Source: SLFT01 sp964493075 | Lineage (GTDB): Bacteria > Hydrogenedentota > Hydrogenedentia > Hydrogenedentales > CAITNO01 | DNA length: 7,163 nt | Reading direction: 5' to 3' | Assembly: GCA_964493075.1 (NCBI GenBank) | Contig: CAZBNU010000210.1 | Location: forward strand, 1-7,163 | Shown here: piece by piece, positions 1 to 6,522 of the stretch | Numbering within the stretch: the first letter of the stretch is position 1 | Layout: each line of letters starts with the position of its first letter | Made by a program: the position numbers and the translations under genes | The notes under the pieces: generated by a model | Told to the model about the DNA's origin: nothing | The model's database searches: none | What the model saw: only the letters and a program-made list of their open reading frames with translations

Positions 1-624
1 GATGGCAGATTGACCTACGACGAGGCCCAGACGATTATCCCCGGATTGACCCAGGAGCAGTTTGTTGCCCTTGACACCAATAAGGATGGGTTGCTGGATG
101 CTTGTGAATTAGGCGGCACTGCGACGATTGTTATTGCTGATTCAGAAGTCATCGTTGTTTGCGATGATTTCGATGCGGCTCATCGGGCTGTCGCAGACGC
201 ATTCCATGGTGTTACGGCCACTTGTGCTGATGCGCAAATAACAGTTGCAATGATAGTGGCCCGTGACCACAACGGCAAGCCTGTTGTTTACCCTCTCGAT
301 GCTATTGCCGCGAAGATACCTGGTTTTGGCGAATACGACCGTTCCATTGAGAAAACGCGTGGACTATTCCATCAGTATTTCCTTTTTCAGGCGGGCGAAT
401 TTGTGCTTACCTATGCTACAGACGATGGCGCTGTTGCCGAGCAGACCATTGTCATCGTGAATGAATGTCGTGGCTGTCTGGGTTGCTATAGTTGTGATAG
501 CTGCGCTGGCTGTCGTCCAATTCCGGATAATGTGATGGACCTGAAGCAGTTTATGAGCGACTGGTTGCTTATTGGCTTGAGTGTGCTCGTCATGTTGTCT
601 TGGTCCGTGACGAGGAAACACTGA
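1..624 (+). CDS. 3' part of an exported EF-hand / Ig-like protein with Cys-rich, membrane-anchored C-terminus
   Basis: The frame is open from the first base, so the gene starts upstream and 207 residues are visible. A TTG at position 10 is not a credible start because it falls inside an EF-hand. Visible residues 1-8 (DGRLTYDE) are the second half of one calcium loop. Residues 25-36 (DTNKDGLLDACE) form a complete loop with acidic or Asn ligands at positions 1, 3, 5, 9 and 12. Residues of about 40-154 look like a bacterial Ig-like (HYR/DUF5011-type) beta domain ending in the typical G-x-F-x-L-x-Y-x-x-x-D-x-x-G pattern. Next come six Cys spaced every three residues (156-171), a linker, a hydrophobic helix (about 188-203) and the basic end RKH. 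The protein is probably anchored in the envelope by its C-terminus, with the calcium-binding part outside. Its function is unknown. A terminator follows 34 bases after the stop. Confidence 0.8.
   Translation, partial: DGRLTYDEAQTIIPGLTQEQFVALDTNKDGLLDACELGGTATIVIADSEVIVVCDDFDAAHRAVADAFHGVTATCADAQITVAMIVARDHNGKPVVYPLDAIAAKIPGFGEYDRSIEKTRGLFHQYFLFQAGEFVLTYATDDGAVAEQTIVIVNECRGCLGCYSCDSCAGCRPIPDNVMDLKQFMSDWLLIGLSVLVMLSWSVTRKH
466..621 (+). other. Period-3 Cys tail plus transmembrane helix and basic end (sorting-signal-like C-terminus)
   Basis: From 466 to 513 the codons give C-R-G-C-L-G-C-Y-S-C-D-S-C-A-G-C, so six Cys lie exactly three residues apart. A 16-residue linker (514-561) follows, then a hydrophobic run starting WLLIGLSVLVML (562-609) and the end TRKH. 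This short motif, helix and basic cluster is the layout of known C-terminal sorting signals such as MYXO-CTERM (Cys-containing) and GlyGly-CTERM. I do not recognise this exact version. It could instead be a plain tail anchor with a metal- or disulfide-forming Cys patch. Confidence 0.55.
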
Positions 625-658
625 ATTGAGATAGACGAATAGATACCATTACAATCAC

Positions 659-705
659 AGGAGCGGCGTGGTGCCCAGAGCATTTATGTCGCTCCTTTAC
701 TTTAT
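659..705 (+). terminator. Rho-independent-type terminator downstream of the first gene
   Basis: Bases 659-674 can pair with 680-696 through 16 pairs (five of them G-U), with one bulged base at 683 and a CCAGA loop at 675-679. The base of the stem (AGGAGCG with CGCTCCT) is fully Watson-Crick. The T-rich run TTTACTTT follows directly, with the tract interrupted by AC. It lies 34 bases after the stop of the first gene and 40 bases before the glycosidase start, so it should separate the two transcription units. Confidence 0.65.
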
Positions 706-727
706 CGAACAATTTTGCAACTACTGC

Positions 728-735
728 AAGAGGGA
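728..735 (+). promoter_or_regulatory. Ribosome binding site of the glycosidase gene
   Basis: AAGAGGGA lies nine bases before the ATG at 745. It favours that ATG over the in-frame TTG at 715, which would put ten non-hydrophobic residues in front of a clean signal peptide. Confidence 0.6.
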
Positions 736-744
736 AATGCTCCG

Positions 745-3366
745 ATGAAAAGAACTGTCCTGATTGTCTTGCTACTGAGTACTATAGTAGTTGTTTCGGC
801 AAATGCCCAGCCTATTTCGGGAACATGGCATTTTTGTAATGGCGCAGAGTTCCCCGGCGCTTCGGGCGCTGTTGAAGTGACCGAAAGCACTTCGGGCGAT
901 CAACGTATGACGTTGCGCTATGATTTCAGCGGTGGCGGTGCTTACGTGGCAGCCTACTGTGATTTGGCCGCACCGAAGCAACTTGACCGTGTTCGTTTTC
1001 GTATGAATAAACCACCAGAGGCCACCATCACGGTGCGCGTAGTGGATGCAGCCGGACAGACGTTCCAGAAGTCCGTGTATTATGATCAGATAGGCTTTCG
1101 TGAATTGGCGTTTAACATGCGAGGCTGGTCAGGCTTCTGGGGCGGGCCCAACGATGGTGTATTGCGACAGCCCGTCCACACCATTGGCATACTTGTCGAG
1201 AAGCAGGGGTTGGGAAAGGAACAGGGTACAATTACGTTTACCGGCCTTAAGCATGTAGAAACAGGTGAATCCGAAAATAACCAGGTTACTGTCGCGTCGG
1301 TGCAAGGGGTGAATCCCTATCTCGTCACGGATTTCGGAGAAGATTGCGTGCTGGCAAAATCTCTGGGGGATGCACTACAGAATAATACCTGGCACATCAA
1401 TTTCAGTACCGCTCCCACCGCAGCTATGGGCGGTTCTCTTTCCCTTTTTCATCGTCCTTCTTCCCTTACCATACGTGCACAAGCCTCTGCACCTGGTGCA
1501 AAACTGGTCGTGGATATGGGTGCTCATTTTCAGGGGTTCAAGCGCGAGGTGGGCGTGTTTGACGGCACGGAGCAGACCTTTACATTTACGCTTCCTCCTG
1601 AAGGGTGGGAGGCTTATGGCGCGGCCCATGAAACGTTGCATTACCCTCTGCGCATTGTCCAGATTGCAGTGGAGAGGCATGAATGCAAAGAAGAACAGAT
1701 CGAAGTGCGCCTGCATAACATTACCTGCGAAACTGCTTTTGAACATACCCGCGCTGTGGTCTTGAAGTCGGAACTGCGGGCGCTGGATGCAGATTCGGAC
1801 GTTAGAAAGTTTGAGGTTGCGTGCAGCGGATGGAACCTGCTGGATGCTTCTGCCGAAGGGACGCTTGCACTTGATGTAAAAAACTGGGATGGGGTTGTTG
1901 TGCATACCGCAGAAATGCCGTTTATATTGCCAGGCGGCGGCAAAAGGGAAAGCATGCTGTATCGTTTTGAAGTTCCCGTCGCGCTGCGTTACATAGATGC
2001 CCAGTTTCGGTTTGTCACCCCCGGGCAGCAGGTTGCCGAGGCACTTTCCACATTCACGGCATCTCTGACAGAAGAGGCCTTTTCTGAGTTGTTGCCTGCG
2101 CCCGTTCAGGGACTTCAAACCGAATCTCCCTGGGGCATGGGTGTGTATCTGTATCGCAATGGGCATACCCCCGCAGGACTGGCGGAAATTGATCGCATTG
2201 CAGCACTTGCCGCCGAAGCAGGGGTGAAATGGTCGCGGGAAGAGTTTCAATTGGCCCGCATTGAAACCGCTCCAGGCGTGTATGATTTCTCTTTCTACGA
2301 CGAACTGATGGATGCGGCCCATCGTCACGGCATCAGCGTTTATGCGTTGCTTGCCTATTGGCCGCCTTTTGTGGAGCCCTACACGGAGGAAGGGATAGAG
2401 GCCTTCTGCAATTTTACCCGCGCCATAGTGCGCCACTATAAAGACCGGATAAAGCACTGGGAGATTTACAACGAGCCGAACATCTTTTTCTGGGAGGGAC
2501 CGAAAGAACTGTATCCCGTGCTGTTGGAACGGTGTTATGCCATCGTGAAAGAGGAAGACCCGGAAGCGGAAGTACTGGGAATTTCCACTGCTGGCATTGA
2601 TCGTGGCTTCATACGGCAGGTGCTGGATGCGGGCGCTCCCTTCGACGCTTTGACGGTGCATCCCTATCGAAGTCAGTTTATTGAACGCAATTTCATCCGT
2701 GAACTGGAACGTGTTTCATCGCTGGTGGACGGGCGTCCCGTGTGGATTACAGAAATGGGCTGGAGTACCCAGATTGGTGAAGGCGGCAAAACCGAACGGG
2801 AACAAGCGCAATTGCTGGCCCGTGCCTACTTAAGCGCCGCTATCGCAGACACACGCAACATGGGCTGGTATAATTTCAGGAACGATGGCGCCGACCCGTT
2901 TTATAACGAAGTAAACTTTGGTGTTTTGCACCGGGATTTAACGCCAAAAGCCGCCTATCGCGCTCTGGCAACGGTGTGCCGTACACTCGCGCCTGCTGCG
3001 GATGCTTATCCCGAACCGCTTGAAAACGGCATGAGGGAGAACGGCGTGTATGCCTTGGCCGCCGGACGGAATGCCGCCATCTGGTCGCCTCATAGTGATG
3101 CGGATGTTACGATTGCTACTGACATCGCTGAACCAGTGATATTCAATCTGATGGGTGAACCGGTTGAATACTCGCGGGAAACAGGCATGACATCACCACC
3201 AGTGCAGGCTGGTTGCCGTTCGGTTGCTGACGTTGCCACGTATTATAGAAAGTCTGTCCAGGTACTCCATCTTCAACAGGGCGACCCGCTTTTTGTCTTG
3301 AACAGTGATGTTTCCATAGTCCGTGTGGATACAATCGAAGCCAAAGAGGATGTGCTTATGTTTTAA
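745..3366 (+). CDS. Secreted multimodular glycoside hydrolase, clan GH-A type (GH39/GH5-like)
   Basis: The product has 873 residues. Residues 1-21 are a Sec signal peptide (MKR, a long hydrophobic core, ANA cleavage before Q22). Residues of about 25-172 form a beta-sandwich module of carbohydrate-binding style. About 180-330 looks like a second one and about 335-442 an Ig-like module. The catalytic TIM barrel covers about 460-765. Glu577 in EIYNEPN is the likely acid/base and Glu670 in WITEMGWST the likely nucleophile; this pair is the retaining clan GH-A signature. Other barrel features are SREEF with IETAPGVYDF on an early strand and TVHPYR before the nucleophile strand. Residues of about 775-873 form a C-terminal beta domain like the one that follows GH39-type barrels. 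The enzyme probably cleaves a polysaccharide or oligosaccharide outside the cytoplasm. The substrate cannot be read from the sequence, and the exact CAZy family is uncertain. The end is soluble, without the Cys tail of the preceding gene. The gene appears monocistronic. Confidence 0.85.
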   Translation: MKRTVLIVLLLSTIVVVSANAQPISGTWHFCNGAEFPGASGAVEVTESTSGDQRMTLRYDFSGGGAYVAAYCDLAAPKQLDRVRFRMNKPPEATITVRVVDAAGQTFQKSVYYDQIGFRELAFNMRGWSGFWGGPNDGVLRQPVHTIGILVEKQGLGKEQGTITFTGLKHVETGESENNQVTVASVQGVNPYLVTDFGEDCVLAKSLGDALQNNTWHINFSTAPTAAMGGSLSLFHRPSSLTIRAQASAPGAKLVVDMGAHFQGFKREVGVFDGTEQTFTFTLPPEGWEAYGAAHETLHYPLRIVQIAVERHECKEEQIEVRLHNITCETAFEHTRAVVLKSELRALDADSDVRKFEVACSGWNLLDASAEGTLALDVKNWDGVVVHTAEMPFILPGGGKRESMLYRFEVPVALRYIDAQFRFVTPGQQVAEALSTFTASLTEEAFSELLPAPVQGLQTESPWGMGVYLYRNGHTPAGLAEIDRIAALAAEAGVKWSREEFQLARIETAPGVYDFSFYDELMDAAHRHGISVYALLAYWPPFVEPYTEEGIEAFCNFTRAIVRHYKDRIKHWEIYNEPNIFFWEGPKELYPVLLERCYAIVKEEDPEAEVLGISTAGIDRGFIRQVLDAGAPFDALTVHPYRSQFIERNFIRELERVSSLVDGRPVWITEMGWSTQIGEGGKTEREQAQLLARAYLSAAIADTRNMGWYNFRNDGADPFYNEVNFGVLHRDLTPKAAYRALATVCRTLAPAADAYPEPLENGMRENGVYALAAGRNAAIWSPHSDADVTIATDIAEPVIFNLMGEPVEYSRETGMTSPPVQAGCRSVADVATYYRKSVQVLHLQQGDPLFVLNSDVSIVRVDTIEAKEDVLMF

Positions 3367-3457
3367 TATGCTTTACGGAATTGCGGCATGATGTAATTTG
3401 TTTATGTTATCATAAGTAAAATTTGTAGGATACTTGTTAAAATAAGGATAGTAGGTG
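3367..3457 (+). promoter_or_regulatory. AT-rich intergenic region, probable promoter for def-recR
   Basis: This 91-base gap is clearly richer in A and T than the genes around it. TAAAAT at 3417-3422 matches the -10 consensus at five of six bases and would give a leader of about 30 bases, but no good -35 box sits 17 bases upstream. An alternative is TTGCGG (3381-3386) with TATGTT (3403-3408) at 16-base spacing. A small palindrome, TTATG-TTAT-CATAA (3402-3415), overlaps it. No convincing terminator for the glycosidase gene was found here. Confidence 0.3.
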
Positions 3458-3976
3458 ATGGCCATTATGGACATATTGATTTATCCCGACGCGCCGCTGA
3501 ACGAGGTGGCTTTGCCGGTAGTAAAATTCGGCCCTGAGTTGAAGAAACTGGCGGAAGACATGATTGAAACCATGGATGCCGGCAATGGCGTGGGCTTGGC
3601 GGGGCCGCAGGTGGGTTTGCGCCAGCAGATTTTTGTGCTGTGTGAACCCGAAGGCGAGCCTATGTGTCTGGTCAACCCGGAAATTGTGGAGATGGATGGT
3701 ACTGCCTACGGAGAGGAGGGCTGCCTGAGTCTGCCTGAACTCTGGGCGCAGGTGCCCCGGGCTACCCGCATCCGTGTCCGAGCGCGGGATGTTGATGGCA
3801 ACCCGGTGGATTTCGAAGCCCATGATTTTCTTGCCCGGATTATTCAGCATGAATACGATCATCTGCAGGGTAAAGTATTTCCAGACCGTCTGGATGCTAT
3901 GACGCGGGCCTCCATGTTCGAAGAGTATGGGGCAATTCGTTCTCGCATCATCAACAATGCCCAGGTTGCAGGCTGA
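3458..3976 (+). CDS. def: Peptide deformylase
   Basis: The 172-residue product removes the formyl group from the N-terminal Met of new proteins in the cytoplasm, as a metal (usually Fe2+) hydrolase. All three family motifs are present: GVGLAGPQ (motif 1, with Gly where the family usually has the second Ala), EGCLSLP with Cys89, and QHEYDHL with His131, Glu132 and His135. Cys89, His131 and His135 are the metal ligands and Glu132 the catalytic base; the numbering is nearly that of the E. coli enzyme. I chose the ATG at 3458 because AAGGA (3444-3448) lies nine bases upstream and the resulting MAIMDILIYPD matches the usual N-terminus. The GTG at 3455 and the ATG at 3467 (preceded by AGGTG) remain possible. 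The gene is followed by recR after 14 bases, which implies cotranscription. Confidence 0.95.
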   Translation: MAIMDILIYPDAPLNEVALPVVKFGPELKKLAEDMIETMDAGNGVGLAGPQVGLRQQIFVLCEPEGEPMCLVNPEIVEMDGTAYGEEGCLSLPELWAQVPRATRIRVRARDVDGNPVDFEAHDFLARIIQHEYDHLQGKVFPDRLDAMTRASMFEEYGAIRSRIINNAQVAG

Positions 3977-3990
3977 GCTCTGGGGAAATA

Positions 3991-4590
3991 ATGTTTATCC
4001 AATCGCCCATAGTAGAGCATTTAATAGATTCGTTTCGGCGGCTTCCAGGGGTTGGGAGAAAGTCTGCTGAACGCTATGCGTTGCATTTGCTTTCCCTGCC
4101 GCCCGAAGTGGCCTACGACTTCAGCGATGCGGTGCGTGCGGCCAGGGAGCGCATCACTTGGTGTCCGGTATGTCGTAATCTCACGGATACAACACCGTGC
4201 GTTATTTGTGCCGATGAACGTCGCGACCATAGCGTGATATGTGTTGTGGAGCAGCCTTCAGGCGCGATGGCGATTGAGAAGGGCGGTTCCTACAAGGGGC
4301 TGTATCATGTGCTTCACGGAGTGCTGAATCCTCTTGAAGGCGTGGGGCCGGAGGAACTTCATCTCGATTTGCTGTTGAAGCGGCTTGAGGGTGGCTTAGT
4401 ATCCGAGCTAATTGTGGCCACGAACACCACAGCAGAAGGGGAGGCAACAGCGTTATACCTGGCGCGACGTATCGGCGCTATGGGCGTAAAAGTAAGCCGC
4501 ATCGCACATGGCGTCCCCATGGGCGGTGGTGTGGAATATGCCGATTCAATAACGCTTGCGCGCGCCCTCGAAGGTCGTTCCCGTATCTGA
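3991..4590 (+). CDS. recR: Recombination mediator protein RecR
   Basis: The 199-residue product matches full-length RecR. RecR acts with RecF and RecO to load RecA on single-stranded DNA at gaps during repair. Visible parts in order are a helix-hairpin-helix segment (RLPGVGRKSAERYALHLL, residues 17-34), a four-Cys zinc finger (Cys58, Cys61, Cys70, Cys73), a Toprim domain from about residue 81 (VICVVEQPSG, then YKGLYHVLHGVLNPLEGVGP), ATNTTAEGEATALYL, and the C-terminal segment YADSITLARALEGR. The ATG at 3991 is preceded by GGGGA at 3982-3986, which is a rather short spacing. The gene often follows dnaX and ybaB, but here it follows def, so the classic cluster has been rearranged. Its stop lies one base from the stop of the convergent DUF3299 gene. 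Confidence 0.96.
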   Translation: MFIQSPIVEHLIDSFRRLPGVGRKSAERYALHLLSLPPEVAYDFSDAVRAARERITWCPVCRNLTDTTPCVICADERRDHSVICVVEQPSGAMAIEKGGSYKGLYHVLHGVLNPLEGVGPEELHLDLLLKRLEGGLVSELIVATNTTAEGEATALYLARRIGAMGVKVSRIAHGVPMGGGVEYADSITLARALEGRSRI

Positions 4591-4591
4591 A

Positions 4592-5269
4592 TTACTCGTT
4601 ACTTTCAGGCACAATTTCGGCGGGCGGTGTGTAACCGGGAAGCAATTCTTCTTCCGGCTCTTCCATCAGACCCGGTCCGCCACGTAATTCGTCGAAACCT
4701 TGAATCAAGTGTAGACGATGCTGCTGATCCGTTACTTTTTCTGTGGTTTCCTCATCTTCAACGGCCTCATTCCAGAGTGCGTCTTCAATGGTATAAAAGA
4801 AAAGCGGTCCTGGTCCCTCATGCAGTTTTAATCGCCCACCTATCAATACCGGCTCATTCACCATATTCGCTGGCTCTCGTAACTGCACTTGGATAATATC
4901 GCGCATGGGCGGTGCATCGCAGAAATAGCAGACAAGGGGCACGGGCAACAGCATGAATTCCGTCACATTACGGAACTGGTCTATGGGACTCATGAAGCCT
5001 ACGATATTGACCAGACGCCCGTCCTTTTCCTTGAGAGAATCGGGAAAGGTGGCACCGGTCCTTCGCCGTCCCGTGACCTGGTGAAGTTCTTTCCATTCAA
5101 TGAGGGATACGCCCTCATCACGGTGCTTGTTTTCAACGATTGCGCGCATTTTTTCAAATTGCGCGCGAAACCCTTCGCGACGCAGGTAACCGTTTACACC
5201 GACCACGCTTGCCACAATTACCACAAGCCCTACCAGAGTCATCAGGTCACGTTTTGCACGTCTACGCAT
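4592..5269 (-). CDS. Membrane-anchored DUF3299 family protein of the ABC/metal module
   Basis: The 225-residue product starts with MRRRAKRD and a single hydrophobic helix (about residues 9-27), which suggests an anchored protein facing the periplasm. The core (about 84-165) fits DUF3299: a strand ending GFMSPID, then EFMLLPVPLVCYFCDAPP with a CxxC pair (Cys114, Cys117), then IIQVQL and VLIGGRLKL. The C-terminal 55 residues are strongly acidic and Pro-rich, with one HRLH segment, and look disordered. I placed the start at the ATG at 5269 because AAGGA sits nine bases upstream; a TTG nine bases earlier directly abuts that site. The gene follows the permease by 20 bases. DUF3299 genes are known beside FtsX-type ABC permeases and, as I recall, in zinc-responsive operons. 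The molecular role is unknown; metal binding through the CxxC is my inference. Confidence 0.8.
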   Translation of the reverse strand: MRRRAKRDLMTLVGLVVIVASVVGVNGYLRREGFRAQFEKMRAIVENKHRDEGVSLIEWKELHQVTGRRRTGATFPDSLKEKDGRLVNIVGFMSPIDQFRNVTEFMLLPVPLVCYFCDAPPMRDIIQVQLREPANMVNEPVLIGGRLKLHEGPGPLFFYTIEDALWNEAVEDEETTEKVTDQQHRLHLIQGFDELRGGPGLMEEPEEELLPGYTPPAEIVPESNE

Positions 5270-5278
5270 GTGTATCAA

Positions 5279-5283
5279 TCCTT
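5279..5283 (-). promoter_or_regulatory. Ribosome binding site deciding the DUF3299 start
   Basis: On the minus strand AAGGA is followed by nine bases and then ATG at 5269. The in-frame TTG at 5278 begins immediately after this site, too close to be used. The ATG is therefore the better start. Confidence 0.6.
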
Positions 5284-5289
5284 TTTTGT

Positions 5290-6522
5290 TTACAGTTCAG
5301 CGAGGTCACGGGCGACATCAGTGCGATAGGCCTGCCACGCAGGTAGAATGCCAGCCACCAGGCCCATCAGGATTACCGCCGAGTAGGCGGCTACCAAATC
5401 GGCAGTAATTTGAACCGCTGCAATATGAAAGCCGAGTTTTGTCACGAGATAATAATTCATGATGGCGCATACCAGAGTACCCATGAGCCAGCCAGCGCCA
5501 ATGCCGAGCAGGGTCACCCAGAACGCTTCAATGATCACAGCGCCGAATATCTCGCCACGGGTGGCGCCCAGTGCACGCATGATAGCCAAATCACGCTTGC
5601 GTTGTAAAATCGCCATGTACAATCCGATAAGGATGGATAGCGCCGATATGGCCACAACCAGGTAACCTATGGCAAGCAAGACCAGTTTTATGATGCCCAG
5701 CAGCTGTTCATAGAGTTTTTGGATTTCCTGAATGGGAACTGCAGCCATGGCATTGTAATTCCGGTTCACCGTATCTTTGAACTCAAAACGGAGTGCAGGA
5801 GAGGCTAATTTGACAAGGACAGCCGTAATTTCGTCACTGGGATGATGTTCGCACGCTTCACCGTGCGCATGGTCGTGTTCTTCGCCATGATCATGTACAT
5901 CCCAGACAGAGTGGATATCACAAAAGAGGGCACGGTCATTTGGGGAGCCGGAACGCTGGAGAATCCCCACGACTGTATAGGGCTTGTTTTCATGGACTTC
6001 GGCATAGGGAGAATCCACAAAACCGTGTGTGCCCACAAAAGTATCCCCGAGGGTTAGTTTGGACTCGTCAGCGACATTCGCGCCTATGACTACCTCGTAA
6101 GGTTTCTCAAAATAACGGCCATCGGCAAGGGCATACGGGGTGCGCTCACCGTAGGTGAAGTCCATAAGGTCACGCGAGGTGCCTACAATGCGATAGCCTT
6201 TGTAGGTGTCGCCCATACCGATTGGAAAGGCTGCGATGACATCATCGTGATCTTTAATCTCGTTAAAAATGGCAATGTCCATGTTGCCCGTAGGCGCATC
6301 CAGAAAATAGACGGTGCTCAATACCAATTGCAGGGGATTGCCCTTTGCGCCGAGCACAATATCAAAGGCCTGTCCCTCTTCCTCGAAGCGTTGCTGTGTT
6401 TCCTGACGCAAGGTCAGCACGGCGGATATCAGGCCAACACCCAACGCCACTGAAAGGATGGTCAGGAGTGTCGTCAGTTTTCGGTTCCACAAATAACTCC
6501 AAGAGATTCTCCACAGGCTCAT
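5290..6522 (-). CDS. FtsX/MacB-type ABC transporter permease with His-rich periplasmic segment
   Basis: The 410-residue product has the classic layout: a short cytoplasmic start, TM1 (about residues 18-38), a large periplasmic MacB-like domain (about 40-270), then TM2 (275-306), TM3 (326-357) and TM4 (375-397). RALGATRGEIF before TM3 is the typical coupling segment of FtsX-domain permeases. The block DIVLGAKGNPLQLVLSTVYF (residues 54-73), followed by PTGN, resembles the permease group found with DUF3299 proteins rather than LolC or MacB. Residues 204-227 hold eight His, one Cys and many acidic residues, as expected for a metal-binding loop. The partner ATPase gene overlaps it by four bases (ATGA), and the DUF3299 gene follows. 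Permeases of this fold often drive movements in the envelope rather than carrying a substrate across the membrane. A role in zinc handling is inferred from the His cluster and the gene set. Confidence 0.88.
   Translation of the reverse strand: MSLWRISWSYLWNRKLTTLLTILSVALGVGLISAVLTLRQETQQRFEEEGQAFDIVLGAKGNPLQLVLSTVYFLDAPTGNMDIAIFNEIKDHDDVIAAFPIGMGDTYKGYRIVGTSRDLMDFTYGERTPYALADGRYFEKPYEVVIGANVADESKLTLGDTFVGTHGFVDSPYAEVHENKPYTVVGILQRSGSPNDRALFCDIHSVWDVHDHGEEHDHAHGEACEHHPSDEITAVLVKLASPALRFEFKDTVNRNYNAMAAVPIQEIQKLYEQLLGIIKLVLLAIGYLVVAISALSILIGLYMAILQRKRDLAIMRALGATRGEIFGAVIIEAFWVTLLGIGAGWLMGTLVCAIMNYYLVTKLGFHIAAVQITADLVAAYSAVILMGLVAGILPAWQAYRTDVARDLAEL
5842..5913 (-). other. His-rich, probable divalent-metal-binding segment within the permease
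   Basis: This covers permease residues 204-227. His is at 204, 210, 212, 216, 218, 220, 226 and 227, Cys at 224 (and 201 just before), with several Asp and Glu between. The core reads HDHGEEHDHAHGEACEHH. Alternating His and acidic residues of this kind are common in zinc-, nickel- or copper-binding loops. It lies in the periplasmic domain, between predicted beta strands. Confidence 0.7.

Noticed and set aside
466..513. Period-3 Cys run considered as a ferredoxin-like or zinc-finger cluster
   Set aside because: Uniform CxxC spacing without a surrounding fold, placed directly before a C-terminal transmembrane helix, does not fit a 4Fe-4S ferredoxin or a DNA-binding finger. A tail or sorting role fits better.
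1375..2661. A 428-codon open frame on the minus strand inside the glycosidase gene
   Set aside because: Its codons are aligned with the glycosidase codons on the opposite strand, so it stays open simply because TTA, CTA and TCA codons are absent there. The translation has no recognisable domain and is unusually rich in Arg, His and Cys, while the plus-strand protein has clear catalytic motifs.
3402..3415. Palindrome TTATG-TTAT-CATAA before def, considered as a Zur-like operator or a terminator
   Set aside because: It is only five pairs of mostly A-T with no T-run after it. It resembles a metal-regulator box only weakly, and it lies before def-recR rather than the metal module. Such palindromes are expected by chance in AT-rich gaps.
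3437..3862. A 141-codon minus-strand open frame over def
   Set aside because: It overlaps a gene with all deformylase motifs, and its own translation shows no domain or membrane pattern.
4889..5329. A 146-codon plus-strand open frame over the DUF3299 gene and the permease 3' end
   Set aside because: It crosses two well-supported minus-strand genes and their junction, and has no motif or credible ribosome binding site.
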